NCBI GenBank assembly: GCA_001579985.1
Contig: LRSR01001949.1
Span: 1 to 30,262 of the forward strand
Length of the DNA stretch: 30,262 nt
Origin: Hypsibius dujardini
Lineage: Eukaryota; Tardigrada; Eutardigrada; Parachela; Hypsibiidae
Reading direction: 5' to 3'
Both the position numbers and the translations under genes were made by a program. This document shows, piece by piece, positions 10,501 through 19,382 of this stretch. Under the pieces are notes generated by a model. The model made no database searches. It worked only from the letters and a program-made list of their open reading frames with translations, and was not told where the DNA came from. How positions within the stretch are numbered: position 1 is the first letter of the stretch; each line of letters opens with the position of its first letter.

Positions 10501-11588
10501 TTATAGTTGACTCTTTTTTTGTAACTGAAACAATTAATCAAGTTTTATTAGAGATTTGCTGGCCTATTTTTTCAGGTTTTTGACTTTAAGTTTTAATAAA
10601 TAAAAATGTTAATCCAGTTTTAGTCGAATTTTACTGGCTACTTTTACTCCTACTTCAGTTTTCAGTAACTAAAACTTTTAGTTCAGTCTGCCCAGTCAGC
10701 TTTAAAATTAAAGCCAGGAAATTAATTACTAAACGTTTTAGTTTGATTTTAGCTTTTACTATAACTAACACACAGAAATACAAATCATACCTTAGAAACC
10801 AATCAAACACAGCCCGCCTCAGCCGTGCGTCCTTTTCCCCGGACGGTCCGAAACTATTGAGGTACCGGCGAAATTGCTCTTCCAAGTAGTCACCCATGCT
10901 CCACTCCTGGAGCTCCTTCACGGTGAAGTTGTTTGGTTGCTCCACCTTCGTAAGGAGCGTATTCAAAAACTGCAGGCAATCTTCCGACACTTCATCTTCG
11001 TCGTCCGTAATCTAACCCCGAAAGCCGGACAACATTAGACCTATGGTAATCCGTTAATTGTGCACCGAAATCGGAGCACTTGCCTGCCTGCCGGAGTCCA
11101 GCACAAACTCCCCGGTGGCTTCGTCCTCATCCACCAGCGAGTCCTTGCTCTTTTCCAGCACCAAGCCTTGCGCCTTGGCAAACTCATAGACAGGATGGTC
11201 TTCGCCGTGAATCCATTGCGCCCCGAGTTCGACAAAGTCCGCGGACCCGAGCGTACCTGTAGGGCGAATGCGTTTCCGACTTCATTTAATCATACTCTAA
11301 CGGATAAATAGAGATAACGGCTTGATTACTTGATTGTTGACTGTAGACACGACCACCGATTCGGCCTTGCGCTTCCAGCAGTTTGATCTCGAAAAGTCCG
11401 CTCGCATGTAGTTTTTCGGCTGCGGCGAGGCCGGCGGCGCCCGCTCCAATGATCACAATCTTGGGTTTGCCATTGTGCATGGTTTGCGGTAGGTTTCCAC
11501 TTTCCACCAAGGTTATTGTAAGAAGGAGATGCAGAATGCAAAGGACACAACCTGCCGAAAAAGCAGGTGCGATGCACGCAGCAGGCAT
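5749..11588 (-). CDS. Flavin-containing polyamine/spermine oxidase
   Basis: Exons on the minus strand, in coding order: 11588-11342, 11256-11084, 11011-10791, 6955-6475, 6290-6091, 5998-5749. They join in phase to 523 aa, close to the PAOX/SMOX size. Family knowledge: these FAD enzymes oxidise spermine/spermidine or acetylated forms, releasing H2O2 and an aminoaldehyde. Seen: a hydrophobic N-terminus (residues about 13-28), the Rossmann motif KIVIIGAGAAGLAAAEKL with GxGxxG at 48-53, EAQGRIGGRV (72-81), FVELGAQWIHGE (90-101), FGSVTKLLLEF with the conserved active-site lysine, RERWSANPFTRGTYSYY, and LLFAGEATHPQFFSTVHGA near the C-terminus (FAD pyrophosphate region). There is no C-terminal peroxisomal tripeptide (ends ELHS). 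The ATG at 11588-11586 gives the signal-like peptide; an internal Met37 would give a cytosolic form. Intron 2 uses GC-AG in the preferred model. PAOX versus SMOX cannot be settled by eye. Confidence 0.92.
7503..7621. repeat. TCTG/TGTCTG microsatellite with a duplicated flank
   Basis: Two TCTG runs are each followed by gtacagacattcgagttcac, so a block of repeat plus unique flank has been duplicated (flanks end near 7562 and 7621). Confidence 0.85.
7738..7831. mobile_element. Foldback element family C, copy 1
   Basis: cttcagcccacgcccat (7738-7754) pairs imperfectly with atgggtttgggtatgggctgaag (7787-7809, shown here as its first part atgggtttgggtatgggctg). It is followed by aagtaattccgcca..gctgta. 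The copy at 10085-10185 has the same arms and the same right flank, so the flank belongs to the element. Confidence 0.7.
8364..8532. mobile_element. TA-flanked MITE family E
   Basis: Left end tactgtactactgcgattaa then accggtca; right end tgaccggtttaatcgc then ggcattacagta. The terminal inverted repeats of about 28 bp differ at a few bases. TA stands at both outer ends. The 169-bp element has no coding capacity. Confidence 0.8.
8534..8852. mobile_element. Foldback element family F
   Basis: Terminal inverted repeats of 27 bp with one mismatch: ggcatcatccacatattacg then taatcaa at the left, and ttgattacgtaatatgtgaa then tgatgcc at the right. The interior (319 bp in total) contains further GATTAC/GATGACA-like sub-repeats. 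It begins one base after element E ends. Confidence 0.8.
8855..9202. mobile_element. Foldback element family G
   Basis: Arms of about 55-60 bp. The left arm contains ggccacttgactttcccgta then ccctggaatgggcc (about 8883-8916); the right arm contains ggcccattccagggtacgga then aattcaagtggcc. It begins two bases after element F ends. CCTGGAATGGGCC recurs within each arm. Confidence 0.8.
9484..9862. mobile_element. TA-flanked MITE family H
   Basis: Left end gtaatgtagaatcgcgaccc then atctgtggt; right end accacggatgggtcgcgatt then ctacagta. The ends differ at two or three positions. The 380-bp interior carries two divergent open frames of 60-85 codons that resemble no transposase I recognise. Confidence 0.75.
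10085..10185. mobile_element. Foldback element family C, copy 2
   Basis: ctttagcccacgcccat (10085-10101) pairs with atgggtttgggtgtgggcta (10141-10160), followed by the conserved flank gaagtaattccgcca and gctgtaatg. It is closely related to 7738-7831. Confidence 0.7.
10261..10410. mobile_element. TA-flanked MITE family D, copy 1
   Basis: The perfect 29-bp terminal inverted repeat starts tactgtattttcgcgttaga and continues cagggacag; the 150-bp element is bounded by TA at each end. A reverse-oriented relative lies at 21329-21477 with the same interior landmarks (cgtacgagctgtggaacgtt, taatcggccacgcgg). Confidence 0.9.
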
Positions 11589-11708
11589 CACTATCGCTTA
11601 TTTGTTTGCACTATTGTCAGGAAGGAACCGCCCGCCCGCGGCAACATCAGCTGTTGCGGCTTAAATAACCGTATCTCACACCGGTACTGTGCTGTGTCGG
11701 TGGGTAGC

Positions 11709-11834
11709 GTATACGCGTGGCAAAATTTTGCGCTAACCGAGTTAAGCAATTTATCTCAGTCTGTGTGTAAAGGTGTGCATTAAACGAGTTATATGGCTTA
11801 ACTCGGTTAGCGCAAGGGTTTTGCCACGTGTGTA
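11709..11834. mobile_element. TA-flanked hairpin MITE family B, copy 3
   Basis: Left arm gcgtggcaaaattttgcgct then aaccgagttaagc; right arm gcttaactcggttagcgcaa then gggttttgccacgtgtgta. It lies about 120 bp upstream of the polyamine oxidase ATG. Confidence 0.85.
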
Positions 11835-11840
11835 CACTAC

Positions 11841-11970
11841 TGCACACATGGCCATATTTAGCTTTGCCCGAGCTGAGCCCTTTAGCGCGGTCACTTATGC
11901 CAATACATAGCTTTACGCACTCCCCGAGATAAACGGCTCAACTCGGGTAGCGATGTAATGTGGCTACGTA
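11841..11970. mobile_element. TA-flanked hairpin MITE family B, copy 4
   Basis: A more diverged foldback. Left arm tgcacacatggccatattta then gctttgcccgagctgagccc; right arm ggctcaactcgggtagcgat then gtaatgtggctacgta. It lies 6 bp from copy 3. Confidence 0.65.
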
Positions 11971-12083
11971 TTTACTTTTACAGTGCACTGCAAGTCCTCG
12001 TACTACAGTGTTGTGGTACAGTACAGTGCGCGTTTGTACTAGTATTTACCGTACGTGTGAGACTGTGAGAGTACAGTGGTACT

Positions 12084-12233
12084 GTACTGTCGCGATTCTA
12101 ACGGCCAGCTTAGCCCCGCCTCCGCCCGTGCAAGACTCTGTGACGTCATGGATTCAATTCCAGCCCGGCCCGGACCCGGGGGTCGTAATTTACTGGTAGG
12201 GCCAAAAAACGGCCGTTAGAATCGCGACAGTAC
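12084..12233. mobile_element. TA-flanked MITE family A, copy 2
   Basis: The 23-bp perfect ends begin gtactgtcgcgattctaacg and continue gcc; the right end is the exact reverse complement (12211-12233). The 150-bp element shares agcttagccccgcctcc and the right inner segment with 2456-2717. Confidence 0.85.
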
Positions 12234-13561
12234 AATACTAGCACTGCGTCACGCGCCGGTTCCGGTCACGTTTTAAATTTACTAGCAGCACTAGTATGAA
12301 ATTGTGGTGTTGATTTGCGCACGGCTCAACGAATTCACGAGATGTATTTGAATGTTGAAGTCCTGAATCTGCTGACACGATGTCATCAAAGCTAGCATAA
12401 AATCTCTGTACTAGTGTACGAATTTTTGCCTAGCCCAATAGAATGTGCCTTGGTTCAGTTGTGTTTGCAACAGCCTCCGGCGATAAGTCGGACATCCTCT
12501 TTTGGTGTAAACGTAGACCACCCGTTTGTATTAGAGAATTCCCACAGACCGTGAACGGTGAAATTGGTTGCTTAGTTTTGACAACGGCTCAATTGAATAT
12601 TCTTTCTATTGATCGATTGATTGAGAATGACACTTCCTGCTCCACAACCTGTTCCTCCACGGAAAGTCAGGGCAATTTTTTTGATGCACGGTAAAGGGAA
12701 GACCTACCGAGAAATCGGCGGTTATTTCGGTGAGGATTGGTCCCAAAAAGTGCTAGTTCGATCAACGCGAAGAATAATTTATTTAGTCTCCAAAGTTCTA
12801 ATATAATTTACCGCAGACACGCTGTGTGTTTTGGCGCGAAACGAAAAGCTGTTCTCTGATTGGCGGAGCAGCCACTGAGCCGATCGCCCTCGTCCAGGGA
12901 ACCCACGCCACGCCCCTACATGCAAATTTCTCCTGCGAACCTGGTCGAATCGCAAGCCGTTACACAACCCTAGAGCACACTAAGCCTCAAGTGCAGCGTA
13001 GGACCAGGGAATCACACAGAGTTATGATAATGGGACAGTTACCGTCCTACTCCACAACCCAGACGCCAAACAAAATCCCTTTCCGCCGGAAGCCTCAGAG
13101 ATCGCACTCACTTGATCGCTATCGCATCGTCATTTTCAAGAAAACAACGTGTCTGCACTCCTCTCTTTCGTTATTCTCTTGATCTCTTCCATTGCCCAAT
13201 CATTGCGACATTATTCACTCCCCAGGTAGGCATATTTTGAGGCTCCTATTTTTTATGATGTATTTCAGCAAAACGTAAAGAAATTTGCAGCGTTCATTTT
13301 ATTTTCATCAAGATTAAAATCTCTGTCTGTTGATCCGCCGCAATTTTGGTGGCTCCCCTTTGTCAGATCGCCTCGTGTTTTATGCCCTTTGAGGCTGCAT
13401 TGATAGAGTACGAAGTAGTTTGAATTTTCGTGCAAATTTTTTAATGGCGCGTAATTAATCTGACCTACCGTAATTTGCTACTTCCTCACCTCAGCGCACT
13501 TTTTTTCCCACCCTTTTTTCGCCACCTTTTTTTCGCCACCCTTTTTTCCCTTTCCCCTCAG
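12234..13561 (+). other. Region between the oxidase and CPEB; probable CPEB promoter / 5' region
   Basis: No complete gene is recognised. Seen: an inverted CCAAT box in ctctgattggcgg (about 12854-12866), an octamer-like atgcaaat (about 12920) and a very strong pyrimidine tract (13494-13561, with repeated CGCCACC/T-run blocks) ending in ccctcag, which reads as a splice acceptor for the first CPEB coding exon. An upstream untranslated or N-terminal exon is therefore likely, but I could not locate it. A 61-codon frame at 12621-12806 has a weak helix-turn-helix look (see findings). Confidence 0.45.
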
Positions 13562-13576
13562 ATTCCCTTCTTCACC

Positions 13577-15681
13577 ATGGCCGCACAACGAAGAGTGCCT
13601 CAGTTGCCGTCATCATCGACGAATCAGAGCGTTGTCGTATGGAGCGGCGTTTTGCCTGCGCGCAACGCCAGCAAGTCTGCCTTTTCTTGCAAGGTCAGTG
13701 CGCGTGCAGGAACATTTTGAGGATCCTTAGGATCTTTTTGCGACCTTTTCCGCAGACGAGGCGCGTGGCGTGGGCAATGGCGCTCGGCCGGGTAGCAGTA
13801 AAGCGGCAATGCCGCTTTGTTTTTTAGAAGAAATATTTACCTCGTAGAATTTAATAATAAAAACGGTTTACCGTCGAAGACCTTTTTGTTTGGATTCAGA
13901 CGTCTGATTCTTAAAAACATATCTGATTTTCCTCTCCTTGACCTTTTGTGACTACCGCGCGCTCTCGCCCGCGAGGTATGTCGCACGCGATGTAACCTTT
14001 TAGTTTTAATGCAGCGTGTCTTCTTGTTCGTAGGTATTTTTGGGCGGCGTGCCGTGGGACATCACCGAGAAGGACCTGATGGCGGCCTTCCGCCAGTTCG
14101 GGGAGCTACGCGTCGAATGGCCCGGAATTCATGACAAATCTCTCAAGAGCAATCGAATGCCTAAAGGTGAGTTTTTGCGTTTAAGCATTGATTGGGTCAG
14201 AGGCTTTTTTAATTCAGTATCTTGGAGGTTCTTTTTTAACATGACATGAGCCAACAACTCTCAAAACATACGGATGTTTTCCAGTTGACAATCAATAAAG
14301 CAGTCGATCAGACGACTGTTTGAGTAAACGAAAGAGGAGGGCTTAACGGATGAAACGCAATGCAACGGCGATTCTTTTTTTTCTGGAAGCCAATAATATT
14401 TTAGATAATCTTAAATGTCGTCCTTAATTTTAGTGGAAGGCAAATCCGTTAGAGTTAGAAAATGGCTTAGTAAATTAAACCTGTAGACTTGTAGAAGTTG
14501 TAGTAGATCAATCAATCGATCAATCGATCGATGGGCTACTAAGTGTGTTGGTGGTCCCTTGCAAATTCCACTTGGAATTCATCAACCTTACTAACTTTGA
14601 TCCTTCTTCAGGGCATTTGTACCTCATTTTTGAGGAGGAATGGTCTGTGAAGTGCCTCCTTGGTGCATGTACTTACGACTTTCATCACGGGCAGCACAAC
14701 TGGTTCTACAAGGTGGCCAGCAAGCGGATGTTGGTCAAATCAGTGCAGGTGTGTACTAGTGAATGTCTTTTGCCAAGTCATGCGCATGGATGAGAAGTAT
14801 TTCCCAGCGGTGCCCAGTATTTCTCATTGATGTTATTGCAAGTACAGGTCATTCCGTGGCAGCTCGCTGACGCAGTCTACACGCAACCCGGTTACGATCC
14901 CAAGCACGTCGCCAACATGGGAGCCGGGAAGATTTTCGTGGCCAATCTTCATGGAATGATTACAGCTGAAGGCTTGGCGAAGATCACCAATGAGATGTTC
15001 GGTGGAGTCATTGCGGCGACTTTAGATACAGGTAATAAGAATACTTATGTGTATTGTGTCGCCTTAACATGATTACAGACTTTTCTGCTGTTTTTTTCAC
15101 CGTTCGTGGGCCTGTTCATAAATTCGGCTGTCTGCATCTATCTGCGCGTGTCCGAGTTTTTTGTGTATAGCCCTTCTTTGTCCGTATCCGATTGACTGCC
15201 TGCCTAGACATGTGTGTATGCTCTAATCTTGTTTTTCTTTGCCTGATTTGTCAAGATTTACTTCGAAAGCTCTATTTTTTTGCTCGCAGACAAGACCAAG
15301 TACCCCATCGGATCCGGTCGTGTCACCTTCGGCAACCACGAGAGCCATATGATGGCGATTCGAGCCGGCATGATCGACATTCGCACCGCTAAGTTCAGCC
15401 GCCAGATCAAGATTGACCCCTACCTCGAGGACAGCAAATGCAGCCTATGTAACTGCGACCTGGGCGAATTCTTCTGCCGCAATCTCATGTGCTTCCGCTA
15501 CTTCTGTGATCGCTGCTGGACCTGGCAGCACGGCTCAGGAGAGTTCCGCGATCACCAGTGGATGCGTCGACCGCCGCGAGCCACCACCTCCTACTCATCT
15601 GCAGCTGAGTTCTGTCCCTCTTCCGGCATTTCCTCTGGCGCCGACGACCTCGACTCCCTCCTCTCCTCAATGTCCCTGTGA
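13577..15681 (+). CDS. orb: CPEB1/Orb-type cytoplasmic polyadenylation element-binding protein
   Basis: Exons 13577-13693, 14034-14166, 14612-14748, 14848-15031 and 15290-15681 join in phase to 320 aa. CPEB1 proteins bind U-rich CPEs in 3'UTRs and control poly(A) tail length and translation in germ cells and neurons. Seen: [15 protein letters not shown] opens RRM1 (RNP2 at about 40-45), [14 protein letters not shown] holds RNP1 (84-91), VIPWQLAD links the RRMs, [10 protein letters not shown] and [11 protein letters not shown] (RNP1 198-204) form RRM2, and KIDPYLED precedes the ZZ zinc finger with ligands C241, C244, C253, C258, C263, C266, H271 and H279. PIGSGRVTF and the VEWPG motif favour the CPEB1/Orb class over CPEB2-4. 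The ATG at 13577 has a strong context (accatgg). Only about 39 residues precede RRM1, against several hundred in known CPEB1; upstream coding exons remain possible because 13562 looks like an acceptor boundary. A low-complexity Ser-rich tail follows the zinc finger. Confidence 0.95.
14505..14532. repeat. ATCA/ATCG microsatellite in CPEB intron 2
   Basis: A short run of gatcaatcaatcgatcaatc followed by gatcgatgg. Confidence 0.8.
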
Positions 15682-16530
15682 GCACGCACCACTGCAGTTG
15701 TTTCGGACTCAGTGATCCTGTCTATTGTTCGTGTTTTCCTCCGCCAGTAATTGGCCAGTGTTTTTTATCCTAGATGTGTGTTTTTTAAGTGTACGGTGTC
15801 CTGGAGATTCTAGTTCTAAATTATGATCGCTACGTTCAAAACAGAGTAATTTTTACTTCCAATTTTTGAGCACATCCCTGCTTAGTCGAATATTTCGACG
15901 CTTCGCGAGGATTTAGACTTGGGATTTCGATTTAGTTTGACCGGTTTCCAGAAATTGTTCTCCGTTTGATTAGACTGACCGCTGTGCAGTTGTTCGTTAG
16001 ACGGCTGCTGAGCATACCTTTTCTCTATGTGTCTGACTGTCTCAGGTTCAAATCGCAAATATGTGTTCTTCTTTCTATCGTATATAACAAAATTTGTTCT
16101 TCCAAAGGCGACTGTATGTATCTTGATAAAATTAATAGAGAGATTTCGGCCGCTGACATAAGGACTCGATTAGACGTTAACATGACTTTTTGGCTACGCG
16201 CGCTAGTTTTCCGTATGCTAAGTTGGTTTCCCGTATACAACTTACATAGATTTCCCATTTCGACGCAAGTTCTATACGAGCTCGACATTGTGGAATCTTT
16301 TAATTATTTTGAGCCGTTCTTGAATAATTTTGATTCCCACAAGTTGCCAAGTTTAATTTAAAAATATTTCGGACCCGCGCGCATCTTTCCGATTAATCAG
16401 AAGGAGTTTTTGTAACCTGAAAATGCACGTATCTCTCGCGGAAGATCATGACCCAGTTCCTTTATCCCTCACTGTGCTCCCCTGGCTTTTTTGGTCGAAA
16501 TAAAAGCTATTTTGCTGTACTCTACGCAAG
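15682..16530 (+). other. CPEB 3'UTR with CPE-like motifs
   Basis: TTTTTAT at 15762-15768 and TTTTAAT at 16298-16304 match the canonical CPE forms bound by CPEB1. The clearest AATAAA after the stop is at 16499-16504 (taken from tcgaaataaaagc), giving a 3'UTR of roughly 840 nt. Open frames at 15966-16361 are untranslated-looking shadows. A CPE at about 195 nt upstream of the hexamer is farther than the usual activating distance, so function is uncertain. Confidence 0.5.
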
Positions 16531-16637
16531 AAAATTTTAGCTCTATGAAGAATTGCTTATACATTAGCTGTGGGGAATGAAATAAGATGGAAAGCATCAT
16601 GGAATCGGCAAAGTTATTTAAGTCCTTTTGGTCTGAA

Positions 16638-16669
16638 AAATCAATCAATCAATCAATCAATCAATCAAC
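16638..16669. repeat. AATC microsatellite
   Basis: About seven uninterrupted AATC units. Similar tetramers recur through the window (for example near 14510 and 25575). Confidence 0.9.
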
Positions 16670-17518
16670 GCTAAACCCAATGCGTTATCTCTATCTGGCG
16701 TTTTGGCGCCCTCACCGTACACGCCTCACCGTACACGCTGCACCATAACAGTCATCAGAAATGTTCTCCGAAGAAACAAAATTATTAGAATAAGCTAAAG
16801 AAGACGATTGAACAAACTAGTTGAAATTGGTGTGGGAGATGTATGTTCTTTTGTTTGGTCAAGTCAGTTTGCGAAAACAGAAATTTCTTATACAGAAGGG
16901 AACATACATAATGTATGTCTTACGTCATGTTAAAAATTGAGATATGTCGGTTTGCGAAACCTCTCTAATGTGTCCGAAACACTTCGCTGTCTTACTGAGT
17001 TACCGGTAAGCGAACAGCAGCTGAAGAAAAGCAACGAAGCTGGCCAAAAAGCGCAGATGTTGCTATTCAGACATTACTCTGCCAGGTCTGTTGCATTCAG
17101 GTGAACGTGTGAATCCTAGAGCAACAATCAACAAACAAACGAATCTACACTAGGAAGGCGTAATTTTAAGCTTTCAGGAACAAAACAGAACTGTAGTACC
17201 ATTAATAATGAGCTCATCAGGCCCAGGTACCCCACCGTCTCACCTACGTGTAAACAGATTGAAAAAACCGAAATGAGGAACTAGTGCACGTATTTCGCTG
17301 TTTGTCGGTATATCAAAAAAACTCTTCTGTGAATTCATCCACGCAGATGGACAAATTCTGTACTACAGTATTTTCGGAAGCGACGCTTGAGCCACTGCCT
17401 TGATAGGCTATTGAGAAAACCGGTACTCGTACAGCGCAGTCGCACTAGGAACGATTTCTTCCGCACGAACCGTGATCGAACGCTGAGAACAAGAAACACA
17501 TTCCACAAACGCCGGATT

Positions 17519-17524
17519 TTTATT
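17519..17524 (-). terminator. RpL22 polyadenylation signal
   Basis: TTTATT on the plus strand is AATAAA on the coding strand, 65 bp after the TAG stop. This short 3'UTR is typical of ribosomal protein genes. Confidence 0.7.
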
Positions 17525-17588
17525 AGGGCTTGCCAAAACAACCCAGCAGGATAGACCAGGACCAAGTAAAAGAGACGACACTGCAATT

Positions 17589-19347
17589 CTATTCCTTGTC
17601 TTCCTCTTCCGCATCAGCGTCATTGCTGATCTGGAAGTAGCGCAACTCATACTTGTCCGCACCGGACGCCACTACACGGAGCCAATCTCTCAGATTGTGT
17701 TTCTTCAAGTACTTCTTTGTCAAATACTTCAGGTATCTGAAAGGAGAAAGAGGCAAACACATGTCAGTCAAGATGTAGAGGATACCCGAGGGTCAGATAC
17801 AGAAAGCTGGAAAAGAAAGATGCAGAGCTTCAGAAGCAAGCAAGTAACGTACCGCTTCGAGAATGCAATATCCGCATTGACAACAATGTGATTCTTCGTC
17901 GCCAGCTTCTCCACCGTCACAGCCTTGCCCAAGTTTCCGGTCTTCCCTAGGACCTTGATCCGCTCTTTCAAGAATTGCTCCTACAGAAAAATCAGATAAA
18001 GAATAGGAATACTGCGGCTCGCTTGACATGAGATCGAATGAAAATTTCTGAACTACCACTCACTGATCCTTAATCGTTCAATCATCTACTGCGAGTGATA
18101 AAACTACTCAATATTAAGCGGATTAACGCGGATATTAAAACTCTTCCGCGCGACAAAAACGGTCAATCGATAGTCGAGATGAGGTACAGTTCAATCAAGG
18201 GATCAATTAAGGTATCACTTACAAAGTCTGTGGGCTCCATGATGCCATCCTCTGTGGGGTGACTGCAGTCGATGACAAACCGATAGAGATGCTTCTTCTT
18301 CTTGCCCTTCTTCTGGGCCGGCTTGGTGACCTTCTTCTTCTTGATCTCCTTCTTCTTCTGCTCTCCCGCAGGCTTGGCCGCCTTGGGCTTCTTCACCTTC
18401 TCAACTGTAAGAAATAACCACGTTGTCTATTTGTTGACATCCAATTACACTGAAATCAATAAAACTTATCCAGCAGAAATTACGAGGTTCATTCCGTATT
18501 TTGCCAGAAGACCGTCAAATACAAAAATACCAAAGGATGAACCCAGCCGGCGACGCTGACACTTTTACTATAATTGAACGGTATTTGTTGTGCTCAAAAC
18601 ACAAACATCTATCCATCCTTCTCTGGCACATTCCAGTCTAAATGCGCGATTGCTGAACAACAACAGATTTAACCGTTTCTCATTAGTTACTATTCAAAAC
18701 GACAAACGGTGGAGGAAAATATTAGGTGCTAAAGACATCAGAAACAGTACGTTCCCTGCTCTTCAACACGGCAGAACAGCAAGCGTTGCTTGATTGGCCG
18801 ATTGATTAGCATATAATAACATGTCAAAATAAAAACGGACAATCAATCAATCGACTTCAGATTTCAACGATATACTGGCAAACTTCTTCTCTGACAGTTT
18901 CCCATCAAACACCACAGTTAAACGCTATTCAATTCTCTCAGATGTCATTTCTAGCAGCAGTAGTGCTTGCTTAATTTACCTGCGGCACCCTCCTGCTTGG
19001 CAGGCGCATTCTCCTTCTTCTCCACCAACGGAGCGGCAGCCTTCTTCTCCGCTACCGGGGCCTTGGCGGCCGGAGCGGCGGCCTTGGCAGCAGCTGGTGC
19101 TGCGGCAGCTGGCTTTGCCGGGGCAGCCGCGGCTTTGGCGGGCGCCGCGGCTTTGGCCGGAGTGGCCTCCTTCGTGGGGACCTTCTTGGTGGTGTCCGCG
19201 GCAGCAGCAGCAGGCTTCTTCTCCGCAGGCTTCTTCTCACCCTGCTTGGCTTTCGGTGCCTCCGGTTTCTGTCACACAAAGCACGGTAAGATCCACGAAG
19301 ATGTACGGTCAGATGATAATACGCGGAACAATTCCTACCTTCGACAT
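17589..19347 (-). CDS. RpL22: 60S ribosomal protein L22 (eL22) with Ala/Lys-rich N-terminal extension
   Basis: Exons in coding order 19347-19339, 19268-18980, 18404-18223, 17980-17853, 17736-17589 give 251 aa. eL22 is an RNA-binding protein of the large ribosomal subunit. The core (residues about 138-251) is unmistakable: [62 protein letters not shown] and [11 protein letters not shown], with an acidic tail ADAEEEDKE. Vertebrate L22 is about 128 aa; the extra ~130 residues here are an Ala/Lys/Pro-rich tract (exon 2) then a Lys-rich stretch, as in insect RpL22, whose extension resembles histone H1 tails. Exon 1 encodes only MSK, so the coding start is separated from the body by a 70-bp intron. 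A CTTTTCT tract ending about 26 nt before the ATG could be a 5' TOP start site (see separate entry). Confidence 0.97.
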
Positions 19348-19372
19348 GATGGCCAATTACACCGGGGATAGC

Positions 19373-19379
19373 AGAAAAG
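19373..19379 (-). promoter_or_regulatory. Possible 5' TOP motif of RpL22
   Basis: On the minus strand CTTTTCT lies about 26-32 nt upstream of the ATG. Ribosomal protein mRNAs commonly start at a C followed by pyrimidines for mTOR-dependent translation. The transcription start has not been shown; this is inference from position and sequence only. Confidence 0.35.
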
Positions 19380-19382
19380 ATG

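Larger units (their letters stand above)
6956..10790 (-). other. Third intron of the polyamine oxidase gene, element-rich
   Basis: A 3.8-kb intron bounded by donor AAG|gtatga at 10790 and acceptor tttcag at 6956. It hosts the foldback elements at 7738, 8364, 8534, 8855, 9484, 10085 and 10261, a TCTG microsatellite (7503-7621), an AT run near 8117-8137, and a TTTTAGT-rich AT stretch at about 10570-10780. No exon or other gene was recognised inside it; all open frames there are short or lie on repeat DNA. Confidence 0.75.
16531..17588. other. Convergent intergenic region between CPEB and RpL22
   Basis: It holds an AATC tetranucleotide run (16638-16669) and a 14-bp tandem duplication cctcaccgtacacg (16710-16737). 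No gene is seen. The last part, 17500-17588, is RpL22 3'UTR on the minus strand. Confidence 0.6.

Noticed and set aside
16042-16053. ggttcaaatc, a tRNA B-box-like string
   Set aside because: No A box or acceptor stem is present, and it lies in the CPEB 3'UTR.
17737-18222. snoRNA inside RpL22 introns
   Set aside because: Ribosomal protein introns often host them, but I found no paired C (rTGATGA) and D (CTGA) boxes at suitable spacing on the minus strand.
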